Of a DNA stretch of 39,365 bases, positions 1 through 7,844 are shown piece after piece (within the stretch, counting starts at the first letter, position 1; each line of letters starts with the position of its first letter). The notes beneath the pieces were generated by a model. It saw only the letters and a program-made list of their open reading frames with translations. It did not search any database and was not told the DNA's origin. Origin of the DNA: Bacillota bacterium (GTDB taxonomy: Bacteria > Bacillota > Clostridia > Lachnospirales > Lachnospiraceae); assembly GCA_023418475.1 (NCBI GenBank), contig JAEZZO010000062.1:1-39365 (forward strand), written 5' to 3'. The position numbers and the translations under genes were made by a program.

Positions 1-73
1 GGTGGATAGGACAAAGGTGGAAGTGCGGTAACGCATGGAGCTGATTGTTACTAATAGGTCGAGGGCTTGACCT
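1..73 (+). rRNA. 23S rRNA, 3' end (partial)
   Basis: The first ~73 bases read as the conserved 3' terminus of bacterial 23S rRNA (GGACAAAGGTGG ... CTAATAGGTCGAGG ... GCTTGACC). The gene body lies outside the window. The exact 3' end is estimated from the usual terminal stem. No 5S rRNA follows before the terminator at 157-191. Confidence 0.95.
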
Positions 74-156
74 AAAAAGGTTTTAAAGTTGGATGGTACA
101 TTTTCGTGTGTAGGTTTTAGTCAATAACAATGAATTGTGTTTAATTCATTTGTTTT

Positions 157-191
157 AAAACAGAAAATACTTAGGTAGATTTCTGTTTTTT
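157..191 (+). terminator. rRNA operon terminator
   Basis: ACAGAAA (160-166) pairs with TTTCTGT (180-186) across a 13-nt loop, followed by a run of T. It lies between the 23S end and the tRNA genes, so it probably ends the rRNA transcript. Confidence 0.7.
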
Positions 192-234
192 ATGTTATAG
201 GATATGTATCAATGCTTATGATATCAAATCTTAT

Positions 235-306
235 TCCTCGATAGCTCAATGGTAGAGCACACGGCTGTTAACCGTGGGGTTGTAGGTTCGAGCCCTACTC
301 GGGGAG
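235..306 (+). tRNA. tRNA-Asn (GTT)
   Basis: A 72-nt cloverleaf. The acceptor stem TCCTCGA pairs with TCGGGGA, the discriminator is G306, the anticodon loop CTGTTAA gives GTT, and the T-loop GGTTCGAGCC is standard. No CCA is encoded. It sits between the rRNA terminator and tRNA-Cys. Confidence 0.96.
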
Positions 307-320
307 TTGTAATAAAATAG

Positions 321-391
321 GGCGACATAGCCAAGCGGTAAGGCATGGGTCTGCAACACCCTGATCAGCAGTTCAAATCTGCTTGTCGCCT
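321..391 (+). tRNA. tRNA-Cys (GCA), copy 1
   Basis: A 71-nt cloverleaf. Acceptor GGCGACA pairs with TGTCGCC, the discriminator is T391, the anticodon loop CTGCAAC gives GCA, and the T-arm is GCAGTTCAAATCTGC. It is followed directly by a strong terminator. The same 71 bases recur at 38853-38923. Confidence 0.96.
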
Positions 392-401
392 CTCAAAATT
401 G

Positions 402-443
402 ATCTCTAAACCTTAATGTACAAGTGTTTAGAGATTTTTTTTT
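402..443 (+). terminator. tRNA cluster terminator
   Basis: A perfect 10-bp stem, ATCTCTAAAC (402-411) with GTTTAGAGAT (426-435), followed by eight T. It ends the tRNA-Asn/tRNA-Cys transcript. Confidence 0.9.
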
Positions 444-483
444 CATAATAAAGTTAATCTTGTGAAATATAATTCCTTCTTGA

Positions 484-560
484 AATGTGCAGCTACGCTC
501 GCCAAAAAAATTTGAGTAGAATAGATTTATAATCGCAAGAGTGAACAGAATGCACTTTAG
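484..560. repeat. dispersed intergenic repeat, copy A
   Basis: This ~77-bp stretch resembles 29918-29995. The shared parts are a TG(T/C)GCA(G/A)CTA start, the identical 16-mer ATAGATTTATAATCGC (521-536 here, 29956-29971 there), and a GAGTG ... CACTTT inverted-repeat end. The copies are diverged and have no ORF, which suits an old REP/MITE-like element. Confidence 0.5.
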
Positions 561-631
561 TTTTTTGGGATTTTATATCGCGAGAGAATGTAGGAAATAT
601 TTTTGTACTTACTATGCTTCAATTATCTTGT

Positions 632-668
632 TTAGAACAACTCTCTTTTTATGTTATAATAAAGAGAG
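632..668 (+). promoter_or_regulatory. promoter and possible operator of the AraC-type gene
   Basis: The -10 TATAAT is at 655-660, with a weak -35 TTAGAA (632-637) 17 bp upstream. An 8-bp perfect inverted repeat, CTCTCTTT (641-648) and AAAGAGAG (661-668), brackets the -10. A protein bound there would compete with polymerase. An autoregulatory role is inferred from position only. Confidence 0.5.
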
Positions 669-713
669 GATAATTATTTGTATAACAATTAAAATAAATA
701 TAGGAGATAAGAT

Positions 714-1565
714 ATGGATTGGATAGAAAGACTAAATTGTGCGATGAATTATATTGAAGAAAATTTGACGGAAAGTATTGATTTAGATGAAATATCTAAA
801 ATTACACTATGTTCACCGTATCATTTTCAAAGAATATTTACATACATGGCAGGCATTCCGCTGTCGGAATATATTAGACGAAGAAAAATGTCAAGAGCAG
901 CTGTAGATCTGCAAGATGAAAATAACAAGGTTATAGATATCTCTTTGAAATATGGTTATAATTCACCTACAGCCTTTAATAGGGCATTTCAGCGAATACA
1001 CACGATTGCTCCCTCTGAAGTGAAAAGAAGCGGGTGCAGTTTAAAAGCATATCCTCCTATTAGTTTTAAAATATCAATCAGAGGAGATAGTGTTATGGAT
1101 TATCGTATCGAGAAAAAAGATGCATTTAGAATTGTTGGAATATCTGCTCGTTTAGAGAAAGAGATTGAGAAAAACTTTGAAGTAGTTCCTTCTCTGTGGG
1201 GAGATGCAGTCCAGAATGGTACGCTAGAGAAATTGGTAAGCAGGATGGATGGAGAGCTAAAAGGCCTGTTAGGGGTTAGTTCGTGTAACGAAGAAGCTGA
1301 TTGGAGATATTATATAGGCGTGTCTAGTAATCAAGCAACAGATATGGGATTGGAAGAATTTGAAGTACCTGAAGCAACATGGGCTATATTTACAGGAAAA
1401 GGTACTAATTTGTCCATACAAGAGTTAGAAAGAAGGATAGTTACAGAGTGGCTTCCAACTTCCGGTTATGAATATGGAAATGCACCGGATATTGAAGTTT
1501 ATATTAATCCTAATCCGGAAGATACAGTATATGAAGTTTGGATTCCGGTGGTAAAACAGAGCTGA
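714..1565 (+). CDS. AraC-family regulator with GyrI-like effector domain
   Basis: A 283-residue DNA-binding transcription regulator. Residues ~7-105 form the double-helix-turn-helix AraC domain (ISKITLCSPYHFQRIF, then DISLKYGYNSPTAFNRAFQ and the APSEVK end). Residues ~125-281 look like a GyrI-like/SOUL-type small-molecule-binding domain (YRIEKKDAFRIVGISARL ... VYEVWIPV). This arrangement (Rob/YdeE type) usually senses hydrophobic or cationic compounds and switches on efflux or detoxification genes. The ATG at 714 follows AGGAG (702-706) at good spacing. The next gene starts 10 bp after the stop, so the two are probably cotranscribed. A second regulator of this class lies at 33484-34452. The ligand is unknown. 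Confidence 0.88.
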   Translation: MDWIERLNCAMNYIEENLTESIDLDEISKITLCSPYHFQRIFTYMAGIPLSEYIRRRKMSRAAVDLQDENNKVIDISLKYGYNSPTAFNRAFQRIHTIAPSEVKRSGCSLKAYPPISFKISIRGDSVMDYRIEKKDAFRIVGISARLEKEIEKNFEVVPSLWGDAVQNGTLEKLVSRMDGELKGLLGVSSCNEEADWRYYIGVSSNQATDMGLEEFEVPEATWAIFTGKGTNLSIQELERRIVTEWLPTSGYEYGNAPDIEVYINPNPEDTVYEVWIPVVKQS

Positions 1566-1575
1566 GGTGATAAGA

Positions 1576-2043
1576 ATGGTACATTTAGTATATTGTGATA
1601 ATGCAGGAAGGGCTGCAGAGAGAGTATTGCATAAAATTAAAAATGGTACAAAAACAATGGTGGTGCGGGGCGCGGCAGCACGTAAAATACCGCATAGCAG
1701 AGTTTATGACGGAGAAACATTGTACTTTATGGAAAAGGGGACAGCTAAGATTTCTGCAAAAGCAACCGTAAAATCTGTAGAGAACTATGTTAAGCTAACC
1801 GATGATGAAATAACTAAAATCATAGATGACCATAATGATAAACTTAATTTAACAGAAAAGCAAAAAACGAGATGGCACAAAAAATGTTTATGTCTGGTAG
1901 AATTTCAAGATGTTATAGCAATTGAACCATCCCTTAACTTTGATCATCAGGGAAATATGGATGATTGGTTAATAATTGAAAAAATCGAAGATGTTCTTGT
2001 TGGCTCGAGTATACCTTATACTTATGAAAAATCAAGATTTTAG
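1576..2043 (+). CDS. small cytosolic protein, possible ASCH/PUA-like fold
   Basis: 155 residues, no signal peptide and no membrane segment. I place the start at ATG 1576 because GAGGTG (1564-1569) lies just upstream; the GTG at 1567 sits inside that ribosome binding site. The pattern (MVVRGAAARKIPHSRVYDGETLYFMEKG near the N-terminus, then alternating short strands and a lysine-rich helix) resembles ASCH/PUA-type proteins, which often open with a short motif and a glycine-rich ligand pocket. The assignment is tentative. It lies 10 bp after the AraC/GyrI gene and just before a terminator, so it is likely a regulon partner of that regulator. Confidence 0.6.
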   Translation: MVHLVYCDNAGRAAERVLHKIKNGTKTMVVRGAAARKIPHSRVYDGETLYFMEKGTAKISAKATVKSVENYVKLTDDEITKIIDDHNDKLNLTEKQKTRWHKKCLCLVEFQDVIAIEPSLNFDHQGNMDDWLIIEKIEDVLVGSSIPYTYEKSRF

Positions 2044-2109
2044 ATGAAAGGAAGCAAGATTTCAGAACAACTCAGAGAACAGAAGTTTCTTTAGCGTCTT
2101 ATTCAGTGG

Positions 2110-2150
2110 AATCCTTAAAGGTTCGTAATCAGAATCTTTGGGGATTTTTA
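2110..2150 (+). terminator. terminator of the AraC operon
   Basis: An 11-bp stem, AATCCTTAAAG (2110-2120) with CTTTGGGGATT (2136-2146) including two G-U pairs, followed by T-rich sequence. Confidence 0.8.
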
Positions 2151-2295
2151 TATATATATTTTCACCTTTTATAAATTCGTTAAAATAACACCAAAATATC
2201 TATATTATGACATAGTAATAACACAAATATTAAATACCCTTAACAATAGATAATAGAGAGAAACCTTATGGTTACGCAGAGTTAGGGAGACAAAA

Positions 2296-4101
2296 ATGAA
2301 AAGAAACAAAAGAGATTTATGCAAGATGTTACTCGGATTGATTATTTTTGCAATATGTTTTATGTGCCGACCGCATACAGTTCAGGCAGCAACAGTAAAA
2401 TTAACCGCACCAAAGACAGTGAATGTAGTAATTTCCTCCGGTAATAGTATGAAAATTACCTGGAGCAAGGTCAAGGGAGCAGATGCTTATCAGATTTATC
2501 AGGCTACCTCTGCAAAAGGTAATTATCAATTAGTGTATTCTATGGCTTCAGGAAAGTATAATTATACTAACAAGAACTTACTTCCCGGTAAGACCTACTA
2601 TTATAAAATCCGTGCATATAAAAAATTCGGTAAATCTAAAATATATAGCTCATATTCAAAGGTCTTAAGCAAAACGATTAAGCCAACTGCAGTAAGCCTT
2701 TTTGAAGGAAATTTAACATCTTATGAGAGTGCGGATTTGTCTTGGGGATGGGCAAGTTACGCAAGCGGCTATGAGATTTATATGGCAGATTTCATAACGG
2801 GAGATTATGTCCCTGTTAAGCAAACAACAGATAATTATTGCAATATAACTGAGTTAGAACCAGGAAATAATTATAATTTTAAAGTACGCAGCTTTATGGT
2901 AAGTGGGAATAGTAAGGTATATGGTGAATTTTCAAAGATAATCACAATTACGCCGATATTACCGGTGCCAGATTCCATAACAGCAACAAGTGCAGCGCAG
3001 GGTGTGATGGATATCAGTTGGGAACCGTCTGAAGGGGCAGATGGTTATGAGCTATACCAGTCCCTAAGTAAATCGGAGGGCTATCAATTATTAACCACTG
3101 TATCAGAAACTGCTTATACGCAGACCGGATTAAATCCTGGAAGTTCTTATTATTACCAATTAAGATCTTATCGAATGGTTGGTGATACAAAGGTATATAG
3201 TCAGTATTCACCGGCTGCAGAGGTATTAGTTCCTAATCTGGATCTGACAGAAGTATCTTTAGATCAGAGTAACCTAGGGATGGTTATTGGAGGAACAGAG
3301 CAATTAGCTGCAACTACATCCTCCCAGAATTCTATAAATCAGAAAATATCGTGGATAAGTTCCGATGAAACGGTAGCTGTTGTGGATGAAAGTGGGCTAG
3401 TATCAGCTATAGGGGAAGGAAATGCAATCATCTCTGTTATTGCGGGAGATAGTGCGAAGAAAGCGGAATGTAATGTAACAGTTGAAAAAGCAAATATAAG
3501 TGGAATTGATGTTTCAAAATGGCAGGGAAACATTGACTGGAGCAAGGTGAAAAATGATGGCGTTGCATTTGCGATGCTTCGGTCTTCTTACGGCAGCAGC
3601 AGTCTGGATCCAAAGTTTGAAATAAATTATAAAGGGGCTAAGAATAATGGTATTGCAGTGGGAGTGTATCATTACAGTCATGCTACCACCGTTGCAGCAG
3701 CCCAAACAGAGGTTGATTTTCTGATTAGCACATTAGAAGGGAAACAATTTGAATACCCAATTTGCCTAGATCTGGAAGATAAAGCACAGATGGCTCTGGA
3801 CAAGAAATTAATTGCAGATATTGCACTTGTTTATTTTAATACTCTTACGGAGGCTGGATATTATCCTATGTTATACAGCAGTCGAGGCTGGTTTACAGGT
3901 AGGCTATATGATACAAGTCTGGATGTTTTTGATCGTTGGGTAGCCCAGTGGTCCAGTGTGCTTACTTATACCGGAGAACTTGCCATTTGGCAGTATAGCG
4001 ACAAGGGTTCAGTCAGTGGAATTTCCGGAAATGTTGATTTGGATACTTCATTTGTAGATTATGAGAGTAAAATTAAATGGCTTGGATTAAATGGATTTTA
4101 A
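2296..4101 (+). CDS. secreted GH25 lysozyme-like muramidase with FN3 and Big domains
   Basis: 601 residues. Residues 1-31 are a signal peptide ending near VQA-A. Three fibronectin-III-like repeats follow at about 38-127, 131-220 and 223-311; each carries the ITW/LSW/ISW...GAD.Y.IY...PG..YYYK.R core. A Big_2-type Ig domain spans ~315-396 (VSLDQSNLGMVIGG ... ECNVTVEK). The catalytic domain spans ~402-590 and is glycoside hydrolase family 25: GIDVSKWQG (D405), then LDLED with D492 and E494 as the expected acidic pair, and the AIWQYS end. The family hydrolyses the MurNAc-GlcNAc bond, so this should cut peptidoglycan outside the membrane, perhaps in cell-wall turnover or attack on other cells. A weak Shine-Dalgarno (GGGAG) precedes ATG 2296. 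It stands alone, without an operon partner. Confidence 0.92.
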   Translation: MKRNKRDLCKMLLGLIIFAICFMCRPHTVQAATVKLTAPKTVNVVISSGNSMKITWSKVKGADAYQIYQATSAKGNYQLVYSMASGKYNYTNKNLLPGKTYYYKIRAYKKFGKSKIYSSYSKVLSKTIKPTAVSLFEGNLTSYESADLSWGWASYASGYEIYMADFITGDYVPVKQTTDNYCNITELEPGNNYNFKVRSFMVSGNSKVYGEFSKIITITPILPVPDSITATSAAQGVMDISWEPSEGADGYELYQSLSKSEGYQLLTTVSETAYTQTGLNPGSSYYYQLRSYRMVGDTKVYSQYSPAAEVLVPNLDLTEVSLDQSNLGMVIGGTEQLAATTSSQNSINQKISWISSDETVAVVDESGLVSAIGEGNAIISVIAGDSAKKAECNVTVEKANISGIDVSKWQGNIDWSKVKNDGVAFAMLRSSYGSSSLDPKFEINYKGAKNNGIAVGVYHYSHATTVAAAQTEVDFLISTLEGKQFEYPICLDLEDKAQMALDKKLIADIALVYFNTLTEAGYYPMLYSSRGWFTGRLYDTSLDVFDRWVAQWSSVLTYTGELAIWQYSDKGSVSGISGNVDLDTSFVDYESKIKWLGLNGF

Positions 4102-4199
4102 AATGAAGAATTATTTGTGAAATAAATTGCTAAAAATGAATAATAGAACTATAGTAAAACAAGATACAGAAATCTAATTAGTATCACCAATTATTTGCA

Positions 4200-4216
4200 A
4201 TGCCGCCATGCGGTAT
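4200..4216. promoter_or_regulatory. short inverted repeat upstream of the lipoprotein gene
   Basis: ATGCCGC (4200-4206) and GCGGTAT (4210-4216) around CAT, about 80 bp before the lipoprotein start. It is a small hairpin or protein-binding site; no function can be assigned. Confidence 0.3.
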
Positions 4217-4296
4217 CATGATTGGATAAGGTTGAAGAAAATGTACTTTCAACTTCAATTACGCGCAAAATACGTGCGCCGGAATGGAGGATAAAA

Positions 4297-5178
4297 ATGA
4301 AAAAAAGAGGTTTAATTATTTCCGCTCTGCTAATCGGAACGTTTCTGGCTGCAGGATGTTCTCAGAAGCAGAAAGATACCAATGAGAATATAAAGATTAC
4401 CAATACCCCTGCACCTGTTGTTACTACTGTACCAACATCGACGTCTACCCCTACACCTGTTGTTACTATCAAACCGACACCTGCGGCAAAACCAGATAAA
4501 ACATCACAGCAATCGGCAAAAGGGGCAAAATTGACGGGAAGTACCCCCCTTGGAATAAATATTTACCAGGGTACGACGCAAGAAAACGGACTGGAATATA
4601 TTTATTTACCGTCGAAAGAGGGATGGAAAGCAGAACTGAATGCCGAAGGAATGTTTAAAGAGAGTATTACCTTGTATAAGACAGACGATGGCGGTAAGAA
4701 GTGGAATAAACTTACCGGTACAGAGGACAAAAATACTACCATCCCATTTGAATCAAAAACAGGAATAATCTTTACAGATAGTAATTCCGGCTGGATAACC
4801 ACACAAATTCCGAAAGATGGATATATTGGTCTATTCCGAACCACAGATGGGGGAACCACCTGGAAGCAGCAGAAACTAACCATTTCTGATAAATATTTGA
4901 CTAGTCAGTTTACGACTTATCCACCAGTGTTTTTTACTGCAAAAGATGGGTTATTATTATCCTATGCATTCGATGATGTGCCCAAACAACTGGTATTTGC
5001 TACCCATGATGGAGGAAATACATGGAACCAGTTAGATAGTAAGGGAGACGGTATTTTCCAATGGAATTATACCGAGAAGAAGGATATAGGCCAGCCAAGC
5101 GGCTGGACAATCACGTATGCAAACAAGACCTGGAGCACATCGGATGCTTTAATCTGGAAAGATGGCAGTGCGAAGTAA
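4297..5178 (+). CDS. lipoprotein with Asp-box (BNR) repeats
   Basis: I choose ATG 4297 (GGAGG at 4286-4290), giving 293 residues. The N-terminus MKKRGLIISALLIGTFLAAGC is a lipoprotein signal with the lipid-modified cysteine at C21. A Thr/Pro-rich linker (~37-65) follows. The rest contains three Asp-box motifs, TDDGGKKW (129-136), TTDGGTTW (182-189) and THDGGNTW (236-243), the signature of BNR/sialidase-type beta-propellers. Asp boxes are structural and do not prove sialidase activity; no sialidase arginine triad is evident, and three repeats make only part of a propeller. It is probably a surface-anchored binding or scaffold protein. A strong terminator follows. Confidence 0.82.
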   Translation: MKKRGLIISALLIGTFLAAGCSQKQKDTNENIKITNTPAPVVTTVPTSTSTPTPVVTIKPTPAAKPDKTSQQSAKGAKLTGSTPLGINIYQGTTQENGLEYIYLPSKEGWKAELNAEGMFKESITLYKTDDGGKKWNKLTGTEDKNTTIPFESKTGIIFTDSNSGWITTQIPKDGYIGLFRTTDGGTTWKQQKLTISDKYLTSQFTTYPPVFFTAKDGLLLSYAFDDVPKQLVFATHDGGNTWNQLDSKGDGIFQWNYTEKKDIGQPSGWTITYANKTWSTSDALIWKDGSAK

Positions 5179-5236
5179 TTAATGACATCCGGTCAATAAT
5201 ATTCGTCAGCTCAAATCTGGCTGCCGACTTGATAGA

Positions 5237-5284
5237 AGAGTCTCTAACCTTTAAAGATACTATTATAGGTTAGAGACTCTTTTC
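5237..5284 (+). terminator. terminator after the lipoprotein gene
   Basis: A perfect 13-bp stem, AGAGTCTCTAACC (5237-5249) with GGTTAGAGACTCT (5268-5280), then TTTTC. Confidence 0.88.
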
Positions 5285-5374
5285 ATATATTTGTACAAGG
5301 CTAAAATCATCAAACATGAATTTAGTACAATCAGTAATTTAATAATTTATTTTATAAAATATATTTAAATGGGA

Positions 5375-5405
5375 TTGACTCTGACATGGTGTTATAGTGT
5401 AAGAT
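5375..5405 (+). promoter_or_regulatory. MerR-type promoter/operator with 19-bp spacer
   Basis: The -35 TTGACT (5375-5380) and -10 TAAGAT (5400-5405) are exactly 19 bp apart. The spacer carries an interrupted dyad, CTCTGACA-TGG-TGTTATAG, matching at 6 of 8 positions. An overlong spacer with a central dyad is the hallmark of MerR-family activator sites, which untwist the DNA to align the elements. It lies ~80 bp before the MerR gene, so autoactivation is expected. Confidence 0.82.
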
Positions 5406-5486
5406 AATAACAGAGTTAAATTATTGATAAAATTTTAGCCGGCAAAGATTTATTTGATTTATACTCTAAGCTACAGGAGGAATTAT

Positions 5487-6641
5487 ATGAAAACTGTAAA
5501 ACAGGTTTCAGACCTGACAGGAATAAGCATACGTATGTTACATTACTATGATGAAATAGGGTTACTAAAACCAAGTAAAGTTACAGATACGGGTTACAGA
5601 TTATATGATGATAAAGCGCTGATGACCCTACAGCAAATTATGTTTTATAAAGAGCTTGAGATACCATTAAAAGAAGTTAAAAAAATAATGCAAAGTTCGT
5701 ATTATGATAAAACAAAGGCCTTGGAAGATCAAAAGAAGCTGCTGATTTTAAAATCTGAGAGAATAAAAAATATGATTGATCTGATTAATAAAACATTAAA
5801 AGGAGAAAATGAAATGAGTTTTAAGGAATTTGATATGAGTGAATATTTTAACGCATTAGAAGACTTTAAAAAAAGTTATAAAGATAAAATTATCAAAAAT
5901 TATGGCGGAATGGAAAAATATGATGAATTGATTGAAAAGTGTAAGGCAAAGGAAGAAGAAATTGCGAAAATGGCCATAAAGCAATATGGCAGCATTGACA
6001 ATTATGTAGAAGCGATGAAGAAGAATTTTGACAGTGATCTATTTACTATAGCTGAACAATATGATGAGTTTAAAAAGGATATTCTTGAGGAAAAACATCC
6101 TATATTAAAGGATTTATACCGGAGACTGGCTGCTGATTTGGGAAAAGATCCCTCATCGGATGAAATCCAACAAATTGCTGAGGAAATTAGAAAGATAGCA
6201 AAAAGAGATTATAAGATTTTTCACTCGGATGAGGAAAATGAATATTGGTACAGTATGGTGAAGATCTATCTGGTTCTTCCTGATTGGATAAAAGCAGTCG
6301 ATCAAAAATATGGGGAAGGTGCATCAAAATTTATCGGAGAAGCACTCAAGGCTAATTTACAAGATGATCAACCTAAGATAAACATCCTCTATAAAAATCT
6401 TACGCAGGATTTAAAGAGAGATCCATCTTCAAAAGAGATTCAGGATATTGTAGTAGAAATAGTAAAGGAAACTACAAAACAGCATGAAAAATTAAAAATA
6501 GATGCTGGAAATAATTACTGGAGCTATACGGCAGATATGTATTTGACAAACTCCGCTTTTCAAAGTGCAGCTGATAGTAATTATGGAGAAGGTGCAGCTC
6601 GTTTCATTGGTGAAGCATTAAAGCATTATGCAGCTCATTAG
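5487..6641 (+). CDS. MerR-family regulator with duplicated TipAS-like domain
   Basis: ATG 5487 follows AGGAGG (5475-5480), giving 384 residues. Residues 1-70 are the MerR winged HTH (VSDLTGISIRMLHYYDEIGLL), and ~75-105 form the coiled-coil dimerisation helix. The rest is alpha-helical and TipAS-like, the fold that in TipAL and relatives binds thiopeptides and other drugs. Uniquely, the C-terminal helical unit is present twice in tandem at a 91-residue period: Y211/Y302, DPSS at 221/312, NEYW/NNYW near 251/342, and YGEGASKFIGEALK (275-288) / YGEGAARFIGEALK (366-379). TipA-type regulators are normally ~250 residues. No efflux gene is fused or adjacent on the same transcript; the ABC immunity genes begin 450 bp downstream after a terminator. 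Confidence 0.85.
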   Translation: MKTVKQVSDLTGISIRMLHYYDEIGLLKPSKVTDTGYRLYDDKALMTLQQIMFYKELEIPLKEVKKIMQSSYYDKTKALEDQKKLLILKSERIKNMIDLINKTLKGENEMSFKEFDMSEYFNALEDFKKSYKDKIIKNYGGMEKYDELIEKCKAKEEEIAKMAIKQYGSIDNYVEAMKKNFDSDLFTIAEQYDEFKKDILEEKHPILKDLYRRLAADLGKDPSSDEIQQIAEEIRKIAKRDYKIFHSDEENEYWYSMVKIYLVLPDWIKAVDQKYGEGASKFIGEALKANLQDDQPKINILYKNLTQDLKRDPSSKEIQDIVVEIVKETTKQHEKLKIDAGNNYWSYTADMYLTNSAFQSAADSNYGEGAARFIGEALKHYAAH

Positions 6642-6887
6642 GAGTAAATATATGGGTTAGTAGCATGCATTTCCTAACGTACTATTGTTGAAAACTTTGA
6701 ATGTAAAAAGACACAGTTGATGTAGGTAGCATATAGCAGTCGAAATACAAGATCATTCAATTGAAGCTTATATTCAGCTTTTTGGAAACATTCAGAGTAA
6801 ACGGTTTTGAATTTATTAGTGATATTCAAGAAAATGGTACAGGTACAACATCTTTCATAGAAAATTTATGATTGCTGCATTTATTGG
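6642..6887. other. gene-poor stretch with possible coding remnant
   Basis: There is no intact gene. Around 6770-6870 two short open stretches in different frames (reading FRVNGFEFISDIQENG at 6787 on) look like remnants of a small protein broken by a frameshift, followed by the terminator at 6888. No family can be named. Confidence 0.25.
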
Positions 6888-6930
6888 AAAATCTCTAAAT
6901 CTTTCGAATAGGAAGGTTTGGGGATTTTTT
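6888..6930 (+). terminator. terminator upstream of the ABC operon
   Basis: AAATCTCTAAATCTTTC pairs with GAAGGTTTGGGGATTT, with G-U pairs and one bulge, followed by six T. It separates the MerR transcript from the ABC operon. Confidence 0.8.
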
Positions 6931-7047
6931 GCTGCTGTTGTTTGATCCTATTTGCTTAGATATCGGCTAGAAATGTGCTTACTGAGCTGCCGATAGGATG
7001 CATTTTCAAGTAATTATCCCCTTCCTTATAAAATCCTTAAAAATGCC

Positions 7048-7066
7048 TGTTACAATAGCAGTAACA
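7048..7066. promoter_or_regulatory. inverted repeat in the ABC operon promoter region
   Basis: TGTTAC (7048-7053) and GTAACA (7061-7066) flank AATAGCA. TACAAT at 7051-7056 could act as a -10. The site is 23 bp before the ATPase start and is a plausible binding site for the response regulator encoded downstream. Inference from position only. Confidence 0.4.
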
Positions 7067-7088
7067 AATCAAAAGGAGATGCTACCCT

Positions 7089-7844
7089 ATGGAAGAGATA
7101 CTTTACAAACCTTCTGCCAAATATGAAATGGAGAATGCTAAGATGAATGAGTACATAATAAAAACCAGTCATGTCTCTAAAAAGTATAAAAAGACCTACG
7201 CGGTAAGAGATTTATCAATGTCAGTAAGAAAAAATTCTGTCTACGGTTTATTAGGACCTAATGGTGCGGGTAAGTCAACCTTACTTAAGATGATAACAGG
7301 AATTATTAGGCCCACTTCAGGAGAAATACAATTTAACAATCACCCCTGGACCCGTAAGGATTTATGGAACATTGGATCTTTAATTGAATCACCGCCGCTA
7401 TATGACAATTTAACAGCATTTGAAAATTTAAAGGTGCGAGCAACACTTTTAGGAATTTCTACGAATAAATGCAATGAAGTCTTACAGACAATGGATTTAT
7501 CCGATACAAAAAATAAAAAGACATCCGATTTTTCGCTGGGAATGAAACAGAGACTGGGTATTGCATTAGCACTGTTAAATAATCCCAAGTTACTAATCCT
7601 GGATGAACCTACAAACGGGCTAGACCCTTTTGGTATTGAAGAATTAAGAATAATGATTCGATCTTTTGCGGAGTCTGGAATTTCGGTTATCATATCAAGC
7701 CATATTTTAAGTGAAGTACAACAAGTTGCTGATGATATAGGCATCCTATACAATGGATCGCTTTTATATCAGGATCAAATTGATGCAGAGGAAGATCTGG
7801 AACAACTGTTTATGAATATCATACGAAAGGAGCGAGAAGTTTGA
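7089..7844 (+). CDS. peptide-immunity ABC transporter, ATPase
   Basis: 251 residues from ATG 7089 (AAGGAG at 7073-7078). A second start at ATG 7144 with GGAG upstream would give the more usual N-terminus MNEYIIKTSHVSKKYKKTYAV. Walker A GPNGAGKST (56-64), signature SLGMKQ (149-154), Walker B LLILDEP (168-174) and H-loop H205 are all intact. It is the lantibiotic/bacitracin protection ATPase type (MutF/SpaF/CprA group) that with two MutE/MutG-type permeases expels cationic peptides from the membrane. Its stop overlaps the next start (TGATG), showing translational coupling. No lantibiotic precursor or modification gene is visible, so this is immunity without production. Confidence 0.9.
   Translation: MEEILYKPSAKYEMENAKMNEYIIKTSHVSKKYKKTYAVRDLSMSVRKNSVYGLLGPNGAGKSTLLKMITGIIRPTSGEIQFNNHPWTRKDLWNIGSLIESPPLYDNLTAFENLKVRATLLGISTNKCNEVLQTMDLSDTKNKKTSDFSLGMKQRLGIALALLNNPKLLILDEPTNGLDPFGIEELRIMIRSFAESGISVIISSHILSEVQQVADDIGILYNGSLLYQDQIDAEEDLEQLFMNIIRKEREV

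Noticed and set aside
541..726. Open frame of 61 codons before the AraC gene
   Set aside because: It starts inside a dispersed repeat, has no ribosome binding site, runs through the AraC promoter and its dyad, and overlaps the real gene start.
5061..5273. 70-codon frame overlapping the end of the lipoprotein gene
   Set aside because: Out of frame with a well-supported gene and runs into the terminator hairpin.
6642..7088. Possible lantibiotic precursor gene near the immunity ABC genes
   Set aside because: No small ORF with a ribosome binding site and a Cys/Ser/Thr-rich core was seen here or in 11389-12048, and no modification enzyme is present.
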